The notes: generated by a model not told the origin, from the sequence alone. A DNA stretch of 64,000 nucleotides from Streptomyces sp. NBC_01235 (GCF_035989285.1 NZ_CP108513.1:5704001-5768000); one strand, 5' to 3'; shown: positions 35,510 through 45,571, counted from the first letter of the stretch. Numbers and translations are program-made.

Positions 35510-36976
35510 TCAGCCCTGCTGGGCCCACCACTCCTTGAGGGCCTCCACCGCCGCGTCGTACCCCATCGGACCGTTCTCCAGGCGCAGTTCCAGCAGATGC
35601 TTGTACGCCTGGCCGATGGCGGGACCGGGGCCGACACCCAGGATCTCCATGATCTGGTTACCGTCGAGGTCGGGACGGATCGCGTCCAGCTCCTCCTTCT
35701 CCTTCAGCTGGGTGATGCGCTCCTCCAGCCCGTCGTACGCCCGCGAGAGAGCGACCGCCTTGCGCTTGTTCCGCGTCGTGCAGTCCGAGCGGGTCAGCTT
35801 GTGGAGGCGTTCGAGGAGCGGTCCTCCGTCACGTACGTAACGACGCACAGCGGAGTCCGTCCACTCGCCCGTTCCGTAGCCGTGGAAGCGCAGGTGGAGT
35901 TCGACCAGGCGGGAGACATCCTTCACCAGCTCGTTGGAGTACTTCAGAGCCGTCATCCGCTTCTTCGTCATCTTCGCTCCGACCACCTCGTGGTGGTGGA
36001 ACGAGACACGGCCGTCCTTCTCGAAACGACGGGTCCGCGGCTTGCCGATGTCGTGCAGCAGCGCGGCGAGCCGCAGGGTGAGGTCGGGACCGCTCTCCTC
36101 CAGGGCGATGGCCTGCTCCAGGACGATCAGCGTGTGCTCGTAGACGTCCTTGTGCCGGTGGTGCTCGTCGCTCTCCAGCCGCAGGGCGGGCAGCTCGGGC
36201 AGCACATGGTCGGCGATGCCGGTGTCGACCAGGAGCGACAACCCCTTGCGCGGGTGCGCGGACAGGATCAGCTTGTTCAGCTCGTCCCGGACCCGCTCGG
36301 CCGAGACGATCTCGATGCGACCGGCCATCCCGTTCATCGCCGTGACGACCTCGGGGGCGACCTCGAAGTCGAGCTGGGCGGCGAAGCGGGCCGCGCGCAT
36401 CATGCGCAGCGGGTCGTCCGAGAAGGACTCCTCGGGCGTACCCGGGGTGCGCAGCACACGCGCCGCGAGGTCCTCGAGTCCACCGTGCGGGTCGATGAAC
36501 TGCTTCTCGGGAAGCGCCACGGCCATGGCGTTCACGGTGAAGTCACGCCGGACGAGGTCCTGCTCGATGGAGTCGCCGTACGACACCTCGGGCTTGCGGG
36601 AAGTGCGGTCGTACGCCTCGGAGCGGTACGTCGTGACCTCGATCTGAAAGGTTCGGTCAGCGTCTCCGACGCGGGCGTCCTTCTGAACGCCGACGGTGCC
36701 GAAGGCGATCCCGACCTCCCACACGGCGTCCGCCCACGGCCGCACGATCTTCAGGACGTCCTCGGGGCGGGCGTCCGTCGTGAAGTCCAGGTCGTTGCCG
36801 AGCCGGCCGAGCAGCGCGTCCCGGACCGAGCCGCCGACCAGGGCGAGAGAGAACCCGGCTGCCTGGAAGCGGCGGGCGAGGTCGTCGGCGACAGGGGCGA
36901 CCCGTAGCAGTTCACTCACCGCACGGTGCTGCACCTGGCTCAGGACGCTGAGATTGTCTTCGTTGGCGTTCGGCAC
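35510..36976 (-). CDS. cca: CCA-adding tRNA nucleotidyltransferase / poly(A) polymerase family
   Basis: 488 residues from GTG (PNANEDNLSVLSQVQ). The class II nucleotidyltransferase head has GGSVRD (48-53) and the catalytic acid pair DLDFTTD (62-68). The arm has RRDFTVNAMAVAL, and RMMRAARFAAQLDF is the nucleotide-selecting region. An HD domain follows (LAALLHDIGKPRTRRF), as in actinobacterial PcnA. It adds CCA ends to tRNA or tails to RNA in the cytoplasm; the two activities cannot be separated by eye. It is divergent from the DUF6049 gene, as in mycobacteria. Confidence 0.93.
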   Translation of the reverse strand: MPNANEDNLSVLSQVQHRAVSELLRVAPVADDLARRFQAAGFSLALVGGSVRDALLGRLGNDLDFTTDARPEDVLKIVRPWADAVWEVGIAFGTVGVQKDARVGDADRTFQIEVTTYRSEAYDRTSRKPEVSYGDSIEQDLVRRDFTVNAMAVALPEKQFIDPHGGLEDLAARVLRTPGTPEESFSDDPLRMMRAARFAAQLDFEVAPEVVTAMNGMAGRIEIVSAERVRDELNKLILSAHPRKGLSLLVDTGIADHVLPELPALRLESDEHHRHKDVYEHTLIVLEQAIALEESGPDLTLRLAALLHDIGKPRTRRFEKDGRVSFHHHEVVGAKMTKKRMTALKYSNELVKDVSRLVELHLRFHGYGTGEWTDSAVRRYVRDGGPLLERLHKLTRSDCTTRNKRKAVALSRAYDGLEERITQLKEKEELDAIRPDLDGNQIMEILGVGPGPAIGQAYKHLLELRLENGPMGYDAAVEALKEWWAQQG

Positions 36977-37234
36977 AACAGAAGAGGGTACGTGGCCCGA
37001 CGAGCCGAGGGCGCCCCGTTTTGGAGCGGCAGGACATCTCAGCCGATAGGCGCGCAAGGGTGTTTCTTACCTCTTCCAAAGGCGCTTCTCTTCATACCCA
37101 CATATAGCGGACGGACCGACGGGCTTCCACGATCTTGCGGAGCAGACCGCGGCACTTCCCCTCAGCGCGCATCGTTACCATGCGTGGACGCACATTCCGA
37201 CGACCACTGACGACGACGAGGGACGGGCGAACGC

Positions 37235-39667
37235 GTGGCCGAGGCGGCAGACTTCCCGGGGATGACTCCCTCACCTGCCCGCCGGTGGCTGCGGCGCACC
37301 GGCGCACTGCTCGCCGGGGCGCCTCTGCTGGCCGGTCTCCTCCAGCTGCCCGCCGCCCCCGCACAGGCCGTCGGCCAGACCTCCGCCAAGGAGGCCTCCG
37401 ACACGGGCACGGTTGCCGTCGCCGTCGACTCGCTGACCCCCGGCGCCCCCACCGACGGGGACACCCTGACCGTCTCCGGCACAGTCACCAACAACGGCAA
37501 GCGGGCGGTCACCGACGCCCATGTGGGCCTGCGGGTGGGTTCCGCGCTCACCACCCGCTCGGCCATCGACCGTGCCGCCAAGCGGGCGGACGCCATCACC
37601 GGCACCGACGGCTCCGAGGTGGGTGGCAAGTACGTCGCCGAGTTCGCCGAGCTCACGCCGGGCGTGGCCAAGCCCTTCAGCATCTCCGTCCCGGTCGACA
37701 AGCTCGACCTCGGCGACGACGGGGTCTACCCGATCGGTGTCGCCCTCTCGGGCGAGACGTCCGCGCAGCCGTGGGAGCAGCTGCTGGGCATCCAGCGGAC
37801 CTTCCTGCCGTGGCAGTCCGACGAGGCGGACACCCGGACCCGGACGACCGTGCTGTGGCCGCTGATGTCCACCGTGCACATGACGGCGGAGACCGGTTCG
37901 AACGCACAGCAGACGCCGGTCTTCCTCAACGACGACCTGGCCGCGGAGATCGCTCCCGGTGGCCGCCTCGACCAGCTCCTGACCCTGGGCAGGCAACTCG
38001 ACGTCACCTGGGTGATCGACCCCGACCTGCTGGCGTCCGTGGACGCCATGACCGGCAGCTACCGGATCCGGGGCGACGGCGACACCACCACGGCCGGCAC
38101 CCACCAGGCGATCGCCAAGCAGTGGCTCGACGATCTTCAGGACGCGGTGACCGGCAAGGAGGTCGTCGCGCTACCCTTCGCCGATCCCGACCTGGCGGCC
38201 CTCGCCCACAACGGCACCGGCGTCGCCGGCTCGCTGAGCCAGCTCAAGGCCGCCACCGACGTCGCCGCCACCACGGTGGAGACGGTGCTGCACGTGACGC
38301 CCAACACCGACTTCGCCTGGCCGGTGGACGGCGCCGTCGACCCGTCGATCGTCAAGGTCGCCACCTCCGCAGGCGCCGACAAGGTGATCGCGCGCAGCGA
38401 CAGCCTGACGGAGAACGGCGATCTCTCCTACACCCCGTCGGCGGCCCGGCCCATCGGCGGCGGCACCACGGCGGTCGTCGCGGACGCGCGGCTGTCGACG
38501 GCGTTCCAGGGCGATCTGACGAAGGCCTCCGCGTCCACGCTCGCCGTGCAGGAGTTCCTCGCACAGAGCCTGGAGCTGAACCTGCAGACGGGCAAGCAGC
38601 GCAGCGTCGTCGTCGCCCCGCAACGCATGCCGACCGCGAGCCAGGCTCGGTCGCTTGCGGCGGCCGTCACGACGCTCCAGGGCGGAACCTGGTCGCAGTC
38701 CCAGCAGCTCGCGGCGAGCGCCAAGGCCAAGCCCGATCCGGAGGCCACCACGAAGGTTTCGTCGAAGTCGGCGTACCCCTCCTCGCCGCGCAGGCAGGAA
38801 CTGCCCCGGTCGGCCTTCGAGCAGATCGCGGACACACAGGACAAACTCGACAACTTCAAGGTGATCCTCACCAACGACGCCCGGGTGGTGACCCCCTTCG
38901 GGCGGGCCATAAACCGTGAGATGTCCACGTCGTGGCGAGGCCGGAGCACCGCCGCCAGCACGTTCCGCCAGGACGTGCAGGGTTACCTCGACAGCCTCAC
39001 CGGCCAGGTCAAGCTGATCGACAAGTCGGAGACCAAGCTCTCCGGGCGCAGCGCCACGATCCCCGTGACCGTGCAGAACAATCTGGTGCAGGGCGTCGAC
39101 CACCTGGTGCTGCGGCTCACCTCGACCAACGACACCCGCCTGGAGATCGACGGCGACGTCTACGCGGAGCAGCCCATCGAGGTCTCCGGCGGGCACACCA
39201 CGACGGTGAAGTTCCCCACGTCCGCCAACGTCAACGGCCAGACGACGGTGATCGCCCAGCTGTACACCGAGGACGGCCAGGAGTACGGCGACGCGGTCAC
39301 CTTCGACGTGAAGGTCACCGAGATCACGGCCACCGTGATGCTGGTCATCGGCGGCGGCTTCCTGCTGCTCGTGCTGGCCGGCTTCCGCATGTACACCCAG
39401 CGCAAGCGTGCCGCGGCCCGGGAGGCCGAGGAGTCCGGCGAGGACGGCGAGAACGGCGAGTCCACCGAGGACGCCGAGGACGGTGCCGCCGAGGCGGGCG
39501 AGCCCGCCGACGGCCCGGAGAACCCCGAGCGCCCCGACGACCGTAACCAGGAAGAGTCCGACGCCCGAACCGGGGCAGACGACCCGGAGCAGCCGAGTGA
39601 CGAGACACCGGACACCGCAGCGGAAAGCGCTGACCCGTCCGCCACGGGTGAGAGAGTGGACCGTTGA
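37235..39667 (+). CDS. DUF6049-family secreted/membrane protein upstream of murJ
   Basis: 810 residues. The N-terminus has a signal-peptide-like segment (RRTGALLAGAPLLAGLLQL, cleavage likely near AQA-VGQ, about residue 46). A long extracytoplasmic region follows, with a CARDB-like beta domain at the start and another near 600-700. One C-terminal helix (TATVMLVIGGGFLLLVLAGF) leads to an acidic cytoplasmic tail rich in Glu/Asp. The GTG start is used; an ATG nine codons later is an alternative. It always precedes murJ in actinobacteria, suggesting a role in lipid II flipping or wall assembly. The biochemical function is unknown. Confidence 0.85.
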   Translation: MAEAADFPGMTPSPARRWLRRTGALLAGAPLLAGLLQLPAAPAQAVGQTSAKEASDTGTVAVAVDSLTPGAPTDGDTLTVSGTVTNNGKRAVTDAHVGLRVGSALTTRSAIDRAAKRADAITGTDGSEVGGKYVAEFAELTPGVAKPFSISVPVDKLDLGDDGVYPIGVALSGETSAQPWEQLLGIQRTFLPWQSDEADTRTRTTVLWPLMSTVHMTAETGSNAQQTPVFLNDDLAAEIAPGGRLDQLLTLGRQLDVTWVIDPDLLASVDAMTGSYRIRGDGDTTTAGTHQAIAKQWLDDLQDAVTGKEVVALPFADPDLAALAHNGTGVAGSLSQLKAATDVAATTVETVLHVTPNTDFAWPVDGAVDPSIVKVATSAGADKVIARSDSLTENGDLSYTPSAARPIGGGTTAVVADARLSTAFQGDLTKASASTLAVQEFLAQSLELNLQTGKQRSVVVAPQRMPTASQARSLAAAVTTLQGGTWSQSQQLAASAKAKPDPEATTKVSSKSAYPSSPRRQELPRSAFEQIADTQDKLDNFKVILTNDARVVTPFGRAINREMSTSWRGRSTAASTFRQDVQGYLDSLTGQVKLIDKSETKLSGRSATIPVTVQNNLVQGVDHLVLRLTSTNDTRLEIDGDVYAEQPIEVSGGHTTTVKFPTSANVNGQTTVIAQLYTEDGQEYGDAVTFDVKVTEITATVMLVIGGGFLLLVLAGFRMYTQRKRAAAREAEESGEDGENGESTEDAEDGAAEAGEPADGPENPERPDDRNQEESDARTGADDPEQPSDETPDTAAESADPSATGERVDR

Positions 39668-39711
39668 GGATGTCGTGGCCGGTGGGCCCGGGACGATGAG
39701 GTGGGGTAACC

Positions 39712-42015
39712 ATGAACGCGCCGTACGACGGTGACCGCGGCCGGGCCGCGGGCGGCTCGGGCCACCCCGAGGGCCCGCCCCCCGAGCATGGCCAGGTGCC
39801 GCCGCAGCACCCCGCGGACATGTACCTCCAGGACGCCTACGACCAGGACCCCTACCGGGCCCAGGACCTCACCGCGCAGGACCCGGTCGCCGAGGCGCTC
39901 TACGACCGCGCCGCGCACCCACCGCCGCCCCCGGACGCCTACCAGCCTCAGCAGCCTCAGCAGCCGCTGTACGGCCCGCCCCAGCAGTCCCCGTACGCCC
40001 CCGACCCGCATGTGTGGGCGCAGACCCCGGCGCCCGAGCCGGAGGGCCCCACCCAGTACCTGCCGTACGGCGACGACCCGCGGACGACCCAGTTCGTGGG
40101 CGTGGACGACCTGGTGACGCACTCCGGTGAGGAGCAGCACCAACCCGACGCGTTCGCCCACCTTTTCCGGGACCAGCAGCAGAGCGGCTCCCGCGGCCCG
40201 GCGGATCCCCCGGCCGTGCCGAGCCCCGCCCAGGCCCCGGGCGGTCAGGCAGCGGCACCGCAGTACCAGACGCCCCAGTACCAGGCGCCGATGACCCCGT
40301 CGCCCGCGGCCGACCAGACCATGAACCTCACCGCCACGCCGGCCGCGGATCCCGCTCCGGCCGCCGCCCCCGCCGCGAAGAAGGGCGGACGCGCCTCGGG
40401 CCTGCTGAAGTCCAGCGCCGTCATGGCGGCGGGCACGATGGTCTCCCGCCTCACCGGCTTCGTCCGCTCCGCGCTGATCGTCTCGGCGCTGGGCGTCGGT
40501 CTGCTCGGCGACACCTTCCAGGTCGCCTACCAGCTGCCGACGATGATCTACATCCTGACCGTCGGCGGAGGACTCAACTCCGTCTTCGTGCCGCAGCTCG
40601 TGCGAGCCATGAAGGAGGACGAGGACGGCGGCGAGGCGTACGCCAACCGCCTGCTCACGCTGGTCATGGTGGCGCTGGGCGTGCTCACGGTCGCCGCGAT
40701 CGCCGCGGCGCCGCTGCTGATCCGCCTCCTGTCCGACTCGGTCGCCAGCGACCCGGCGGCCAACGAGGTCGGCATCACGTTCGTCCGCTACTTCCTGCCC
40801 TCGATCTTCTTCATGGGCGTCCACGTCGTGATGGGCCAGATCCTCAACGCCCGTGGCAAGTTCGGCGCGATGATGTGGACTCCGGTCCTGAACAACATCG
40901 TCATCATCGTGACACTGGGCATGTTCATCTGGGTCTACGGCACCGCCGCCGACTCCGGCATGAAGGTCACGACCATCCCGCCGGAGGGCGAGCGGCTCCT
41001 CGGCATCGGAGTCCTGCTCGGTCTGGTCGTCCAGGCCCTCGCGATGATCCCGTACCTGCGCGAGACCGGGTTCCGGCTGCGGTTGCGCTTCGACTGGAAG
41101 GGCCACGGCCTCGGCAAGGCGGCGACCCTCGCCAAGTGGACCGTCCTGTTCGTCCTGGCCAACCAGGCCGGCGCGCTCGTCGTCACCCAGTTGTCCACGT
41201 CGGCCGGAAAGGACTCGCCGGTCGACGGCACCGGCTTCGCCGCCTACGCCAACGCCCAGTTGATCTGGGGCCTGCCGCAGGCCATCATCACCGTCTCCCT
41301 GATGGCCGCCCTGCTGCCCCGCATCTCCCGCTCGGCGGCCGAGGGCGACGGCGGCGCGGTCCGCGACGACATCTCCCAGGGCCTGCGCACCACGGCCGTC
41401 GCCATCGTGCCGATCGCCTTCGGCTTCCTCGCCCTCGGCATCCCGATGTGCACCCTGATCTTCGGCTCCTCCGGCACCAGCGAGGCCACGAACATGGGCT
41501 TCATGCTGATGGCCTTCGGCCTCGGCCTGATCCCCTACTCCGTGCAGTACGTCGTCCTGCGCGCCTTCTACGCCTACGAGGACACTCGGACTCCCTTCTA
41601 CAACACGGTCATCGTGGCCGCGGTCAACGCGAGCGCCTCGGCGGTTTGCTACTTCGTCCTCCCCGCCCGTTGGGCCGTGGTCGGCATGGCGGCCTCCTAC
41701 GGCCTGGCGTACGCGATCGGCGTCGGTGTCGCCTGGAACCGGCTGCGCAAGCGGCTCGGCGGCGACCTGGACGGCTCTCACGTCCTGCGGACGTACGCCC
41801 GGCTGTGCATCGCCTCCGTACCGGCCGCCCTGGTCAGCGGCGTCGCCTGCTACGGCATCGGCCACAGCCTGGGCCAGGGTGTCGTCGGATCCTTCGCCGC
41901 GCTGCTGGCCGGCGGGGCCCTTCTGCTCGGCATCTTCTTCGTCGCCGCCCGCCGCATGCGCATCGAGGAGCTCAACTCGCTCGTCGGCATGGTCCGCGGA
42001 CGCCTGGGTCGCTGA
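39712..42015 (+). CDS. murJ: Lipid II flippase MurJ (MviN) with a long N-terminal cytoplasmic extension
   Basis: 767 residues. The MurJ core of 14 helices begins near residue 224 (SGLLKSSAVMAAGTMVSRLTG) and includes GDTFQVAYQLPTMIYILT, GGLNSVFVPQLVRAM and QAIITVSLMAALLPRISRSA. It moves lipid II across the membrane for peptidoglycan synthesis. The first 223 residues are Pro/Gln/Ala/Asp-rich and disordered; E. coli MurJ lacks them. It starts 44 bp after the DUF6049 gene. A separate pseudokinase gene follows, whereas in Mycobacterium tuberculosis the corresponding domains are fused to MviN. Confidence 0.95.
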   Translation: MNAPYDGDRGRAAGGSGHPEGPPPEHGQVPPQHPADMYLQDAYDQDPYRAQDLTAQDPVAEALYDRAAHPPPPPDAYQPQQPQQPLYGPPQQSPYAPDPHVWAQTPAPEPEGPTQYLPYGDDPRTTQFVGVDDLVTHSGEEQHQPDAFAHLFRDQQQSGSRGPADPPAVPSPAQAPGGQAAAPQYQTPQYQAPMTPSPAADQTMNLTATPAADPAPAAAPAAKKGGRASGLLKSSAVMAAGTMVSRLTGFVRSALIVSALGVGLLGDTFQVAYQLPTMIYILTVGGGLNSVFVPQLVRAMKEDEDGGEAYANRLLTLVMVALGVLTVAAIAAAPLLIRLLSDSVASDPAANEVGITFVRYFLPSIFFMGVHVVMGQILNARGKFGAMMWTPVLNNIVIIVTLGMFIWVYGTAADSGMKVTTIPPEGERLLGIGVLLGLVVQALAMIPYLRETGFRLRLRFDWKGHGLGKAATLAKWTVLFVLANQAGALVVTQLSTSAGKDSPVDGTGFAAYANAQLIWGLPQAIITVSLMAALLPRISRSAAEGDGGAVRDDISQGLRTTAVAIVPIAFGFLALGIPMCTLIFGSSGTSEATNMGFMLMAFGLGLIPYSVQYVVLRAFYAYEDTRTPFYNTVIVAAVNASASAVCYFVLPARWAVVGMAASYGLAYAIGVGVAWNRLRKRLGGDLDGSHVLRTYARLCIASVPAALVSGVACYGIGHSLGQGVVGSFAALLAGGALLLGIFFVAARRMRIEELNSLVGMVRGRLGR

Positions 42016-42153
42016 GTCGGGAGGTGGCCGCACAACCATCGTCCGCCGCCGCGTGTCGTGCATAGCGGCAGACTGTGGGCACAATTGGGTTCGGCGTCGG
42101 ACGGCGCGCACGAGGTCGGACGGCGCGCATTGGATGGGGAGGCAGGAACGACG

Positions 42154-43845
42154 GTGGCGGAACGGAGCACAGCTGCCGTCGACGTGGCAGACAACAGCGG
42201 TGACGAGCCGCTGACCGCACAAGCGGACCAGTCCACGGCCGACGGGGTGGTCAAGAACCGGGAGCAGGACACGGACAGCGACGAGGCACAGGGGAGTGGC
42301 GGGGCGGAGCGTCCCGGGAAGAAGGCCTCACCGCCGGAGCTGCACAGCGGTCACAAGCTCGCCAGACGCTACCGCCTCGAGGAGTGCGTCACCCGTCTGG
42401 ACGGTTTCAGCAGTTGGCGTGCGGTCGACGAGAAACTCCGTCGTGCCGTGGGCGTCCACGTCCTGCCCGCGGACCACGCACGGGCCCGTTCGGTGCTGGC
42501 CGCGGCCCGTTCTTCCGCCCTGCTCGGCGATCCCCGCTTCGTCCAAGTGCTGGACGCAGTCGAGGAGAACGACCTCGTCTACGTCGTCCACGAGTGGCTG
42601 CCCGACGCCACCGAGCTGACCCCGTTGCTCGCGGCCGGCCCGCTGGAGCCGCACAACGCCTACCAGATGGTCAGTCAGATCGCGTCCGCCATGGCCGCCG
42701 CGCACCGCGAGGGCCTGTCACATCTGCGCCTGAACCCCAACGCCGTACTGCGCACCTCCTCGGGCCAGTGGCGCATCCGCGGCCTCGCCGTGAACGCCGC
42801 TCTGCGCGGCATCACCACCGACACCCCGCAGCGCACCGACACCGAGGCGATCGGCGCCCTGCTGTACGCGGCACTCACCCAGCGCTGGCCGTACGAGAAC
42901 GACGCCTACGGCCTGTCCGGGCTGCCCAAGGACATCGGGCTGATCGCCCCCGACCAGGTACGCGCAGGCGTCCACCGGGGCCTGTCCGAGCTGGCCATGC
43001 GTGCCCTCGTCAACGACGGCGCGACCGCCTCCCGGCACGAGGCCGCCTGCACCACGCCGGAGGAGTTGGTGAAGGCGATCGGCGAGATGCCTCGCATCCG
43101 CCCGCCGGAGCCTTCGTTCACAGCACCCCCGGACTACCAACGCACGACGTACCAGCAGGGCACCTACGGCCGTCCGTCACCGCACCCGGGTGTCACCCAG
43201 CCCGTGCCGACTCCGCCGCCCCCGCTGCAGAGCCGCACCGGCAAGGCCCTGAAGTGGGCGGTCTCCGCCCTCCTCATCGCCGCCCTCGGCCTGGGCAGCT
43301 GGCAGCTCGCGGACGCCCTGATGGGCCAGAGCGGATCCGACGACACGAACCAGACGCAGACCACGGACGACGGCGACAAGGCCCCGACGAAGCCCGCCAG
43401 CCAGCCGATCACCATCAAGGCCGGTCAGGACTTCGACCCCTTCGGGGACGGATCCGAGAAGCCCTCCGACATAGACAAGGCATACGACAACAGCGCGGCG
43501 ACGTACTGGCAGACGGACTACTACCAGGGCGCCGAGTTCGGAAACCTGAAGCCGGGCCTCGGGATGATCCTGGATCTCGGCAAAGTGCAGCAGGTCGGGA
43601 AGGTGACCGTTACCTTCGTGGGGAACACCTCGGTCGAACTCCTTGCCGCCTCCGACGAAGCGAGCTCGGAGCCCAGCTCCTTCAAGGCCTACTCGAAGGT
43701 CGCCGCGGGCTCCGGCACGAGCGTGACGCTCAAGCCGACCAAGGCCGTGAAGACCCGCTACGTCCTGGTCTGGCTGACCAAGCTGCCGCTGACCGAGGAA
43801 GGTACCTATCGTGGCCGTGTGGCGGACATCAAGGTGACCAGCTGA
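42154..43845 (+). CDS. Membrane pseudokinase with an external carbohydrate-binding-like domain
   Basis: 563 residues from GTG with GGGGAGGCAGGAAC upstream. A disordered tail (1-65) precedes a degenerate Ser/Thr kinase fold (KLARRYRLEECVTRLDGFSSW, VYVVHEWLPDATEL). The catalytic HRDxKxxN position reads HLRLNPNAV (near 190) and no DFG is visible, so phosphotransfer is unlikely. A helix near 365 (ALKWAVSALLIAALGLGSW) leads to an outside domain resembling a discoidin/galactose-binding fold (DNSAATYWQTDYY ... VADIKVTS). It matches the C-terminal part of mycobacterial MviN, whose pseudokinase is phosphorylated by PknB and bound by FhaA. A regulator of MurJ is the natural inference. Confidence 0.88.
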   Translation: MAERSTAAVDVADNSGDEPLTAQADQSTADGVVKNREQDTDSDEAQGSGGAERPGKKASPPELHSGHKLARRYRLEECVTRLDGFSSWRAVDEKLRRAVGVHVLPADHARARSVLAAARSSALLGDPRFVQVLDAVEENDLVYVVHEWLPDATELTPLLAAGPLEPHNAYQMVSQIASAMAAAHREGLSHLRLNPNAVLRTSSGQWRIRGLAVNAALRGITTDTPQRTDTEAIGALLYAALTQRWPYENDAYGLSGLPKDIGLIAPDQVRAGVHRGLSELAMRALVNDGATASRHEAACTTPEELVKAIGEMPRIRPPEPSFTAPPDYQRTTYQQGTYGRPSPHPGVTQPVPTPPPPLQSRTGKALKWAVSALLIAALGLGSWQLADALMGQSGSDDTNQTQTTDDGDKAPTKPASQPITIKAGQDFDPFGDGSEKPSDIDKAYDNSAATYWQTDYYQGAEFGNLKPGLGMILDLGKVQQVGKVTVTFVGNTSVELLAASDEASSEPSSFKAYSKVAAGSGTSVTLKPTKAVKTRYVLVWLTKLPLTEEGTYRGRVADIKVTS

Positions 43846-43866
43846 GGGCGAGGGGGAGGGGGTCCG

Positions 43867-44592
43867 ATGGCGGAAGGCGCCGGATATGACGGAGTGAGCG
43901 ACCAGGACCTCCTCACTCGCCACGTCGAGGGCGATCCCGACGCCTTCGGTGAGCTCGTGCGGCGGCACCGTGACCGGCTCTGGGCGGTGGCGCTGCGCAC
44001 GCTGGGAGACCGCGAGGAGGCCGCTGACGCCGTCCAGGACGCTCTTGTCTCCGCCTACCGGGCCGCCCACACCTTCCGCGGCCAGTCCGCCGTCACGACC
44101 TGGCTGCACCGCATCACGGTGAACGCCTGTCTGGACCGCGCCCGCAAGGCCGCTTCCCGCAAGACCTCTCCGGTCGACGACACCGAGCGACTGGAGCAGC
44201 TGCTCGAGCCGCACGAGTCGGCGTCGGCCCCCGCTGAACGCAACGACCTGCACCGCCAGCTCCTCGAAGCGCTCGGCACCCTCCCGACCGACCAGCGGGC
44301 CGCCCTGGTCCTCGTCGACATGCAGGGCTACCCGGTCGCCGAGGCCGCCCGCATGCTCGATGTGCCGACCGGGACGGTGAAGAGCCGCTGCGCCCGAGGC
44401 AGAGCCAGACTCCTGCCGCTGCTCACCCATCTGCGGCCGGACAACATCGGCGGCGAGAGAGAAACCGGCGCAGGACGGAACCGGGCGCAGGGGACATCCG
44501 TCCCACCGGCAGCGGAACCTCGGGACGAGGGGCCGGGCAACGCCGGGACAGGCGATTCAGCTGCTGTGAAGGGCGGAGGTGGGCGAGCGTGA
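43867..44592 (+). CDS. sigM: ECF sigma factor SigM
   Basis: 241 residues. Region 2 is DQDLLTRHVEGDPDAFGELVRR with REEAADAVQDALVSAYRAAHTF. Region 4 is LPTDQRAALVLVDMQGYPVAEA and ARMLDVPTGTVKSRCARGRAR. A non-conserved Gly/Arg/Pro tail of about 50 residues follows. The order murJ - sigM - anti-sigma - trxB - trxA is the same as in mycobacteria, so the name rests on both sequence and position. Its gene overlaps that of the anti-sigma factor by 4 bp, consistent with coupled translation. Confidence 0.92.
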   Translation: MAEGAGYDGVSDQDLLTRHVEGDPDAFGELVRRHRDRLWAVALRTLGDREEAADAVQDALVSAYRAAHTFRGQSAVTTWLHRITVNACLDRARKAASRKTSPVDDTERLEQLLEPHESASAPAERNDLHRQLLEALGTLPTDQRAALVLVDMQGYPVAEAARMLDVPTGTVKSRCARGRARLLPLLTHLRPDNIGGERETGAGRNRAQGTSVPPAAEPRDEGPGNAGTGDSAAVKGGGGRA

Positions 44593-45488
44593 CATCGACG
44601 ACGGACACGACCGGGCACCCGGACGTCGCGGAGATCTCCGACCTCACCGAGGGCCTGCTCGCCCCCTCCCGGAGCGCCGACGTGCGGCGGCATCTGGACA
44701 CCTGCGAACTCTGCGCGGACGTCCACGCATCACTGGAGGAGATCCGCGGCCTTCTGGGCGACCTCCCCGGCCCGCCCCGCATGCCCGACGACGTCGCCCA
44801 CCGCATCGATGCCGCACTCGCCGCCGAGGCCCTGCTGAACGCCACGACCCCGGAGACCGAGGACGCTCGGGAGACCGCCGCCGACGCGGCCGACGCCGAC
44901 GCGCTCCATGTTTCACGTGAAACAGCGAGGGCGACGGACCGGCCGACGGGGCATGCCCGCGCCACCAGCACCGGCCCGGGCCGCAAGGACCGCAAGCGGG
45001 GCGGGCGCCGCAAGGTCGCCGTCCTCGGCGCGGTCTTCACAGCCGCGGCACTGGGGCTCGGTTCCGTCCTCGTGTCGTCGCTCACGGGCGGCGGAGGGCC
45101 GGGCACTTCGGCGCATCAGTCCACCGCGCCGGACACCTTCTCCGCGAGCAAGCTGGAGTCACAGGTCACCGACCTTCTGGCCAAGGCCGGCGGCTCCCGT
45201 GCCTCGCAGAGCGTGAAGATCCAGGGCGACGAGCCTGAAAGCCCGCCGACCCAGGTCTTCCGGGAGCCAGTGGTTCCCGCCTGCGTAAGGCAGGGCATCG
45301 GCCGCAGCGAAACGGCTCTCGCCGTCGAGGACGGCAGGTACCAGGGGACGGACGCCATACTCGTCGTGCTGCCCGACACCTCCGACGGCGCCCGGATCGA
45401 CGCCTACATCATGGACAAGACCTGTGTGGGTCATCCGTCGTCGGGCCCTGCCAAGGTTCTGCTGACGAACTCCTACACGCGTCACTGA
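44589..45488 (+). CDS. rsmA: Membrane anti-sigma factor (zinc-finger type), partner of SigM
   Basis: 299 residues from GTG, overlapping sigM by 4 bp. The zinc-binding anti-sigma motif is H35-x3-C39-x2-C42 (RRHLDTCELCADVH). A linker contains the peptide VSRET (108-112), encoded by a perfect parS site. One helix near 140-160 (AVLGAVFTAAALGLGSVLV) leads to an external domain (EPVVPACVRQGIGRSETALA). It should hold SigM at the membrane until a signal releases it. The symbol follows mycobacterial usage. Confidence 0.87.
   Translation: MTSTTDTTGHPDVAEISDLTEGLLAPSRSADVRRHLDTCELCADVHASLEEIRGLLGDLPGPPRMPDDVAHRIDAALAAEALLNATTPETEDARETAADAADADALHVSRETARATDRPTGHARATSTGPGRKDRKRGGRRKVAVLGAVFTAAALGLGSVLVSSLTGGGGPGTSAHQSTAPDTFSASKLESQVTDLLAKAGGSRASQSVKIQGDEPESPPTQVFREPVVPACVRQGIGRSETALAVEDGRYQGTDAILVVLPDTSDGARIDAYIMDKTCVGHPSSGPAKVLLTNSYTRH
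44910..44923. other. parS: parS site (perfect) inside the anti-sigma gene
   Basis: GTTTCACGTGAAAC in coding sequence, read GTT-TCA-CGT-GAA-ACA (Val-Ser-Arg-Glu-Thr) in a disordered linker. Confidence 0.92.
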
Positions 45489-45571
45489 CAGCCGACACCT
45501 CGTCCCTGTTCTGCGTCCGTATCCCCCTGGCATCCCCTCCGGCGTCGTCCCTCCGTGTGCCCGGACACACC

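Noticed and set aside
39160..42222. 1020-codon minus-strand frame opposite murJ
   Set aside because: Antisense shadow of murJ and its neighbours; low-complexity Asp/Gly/His/Arg translation and no family motif.
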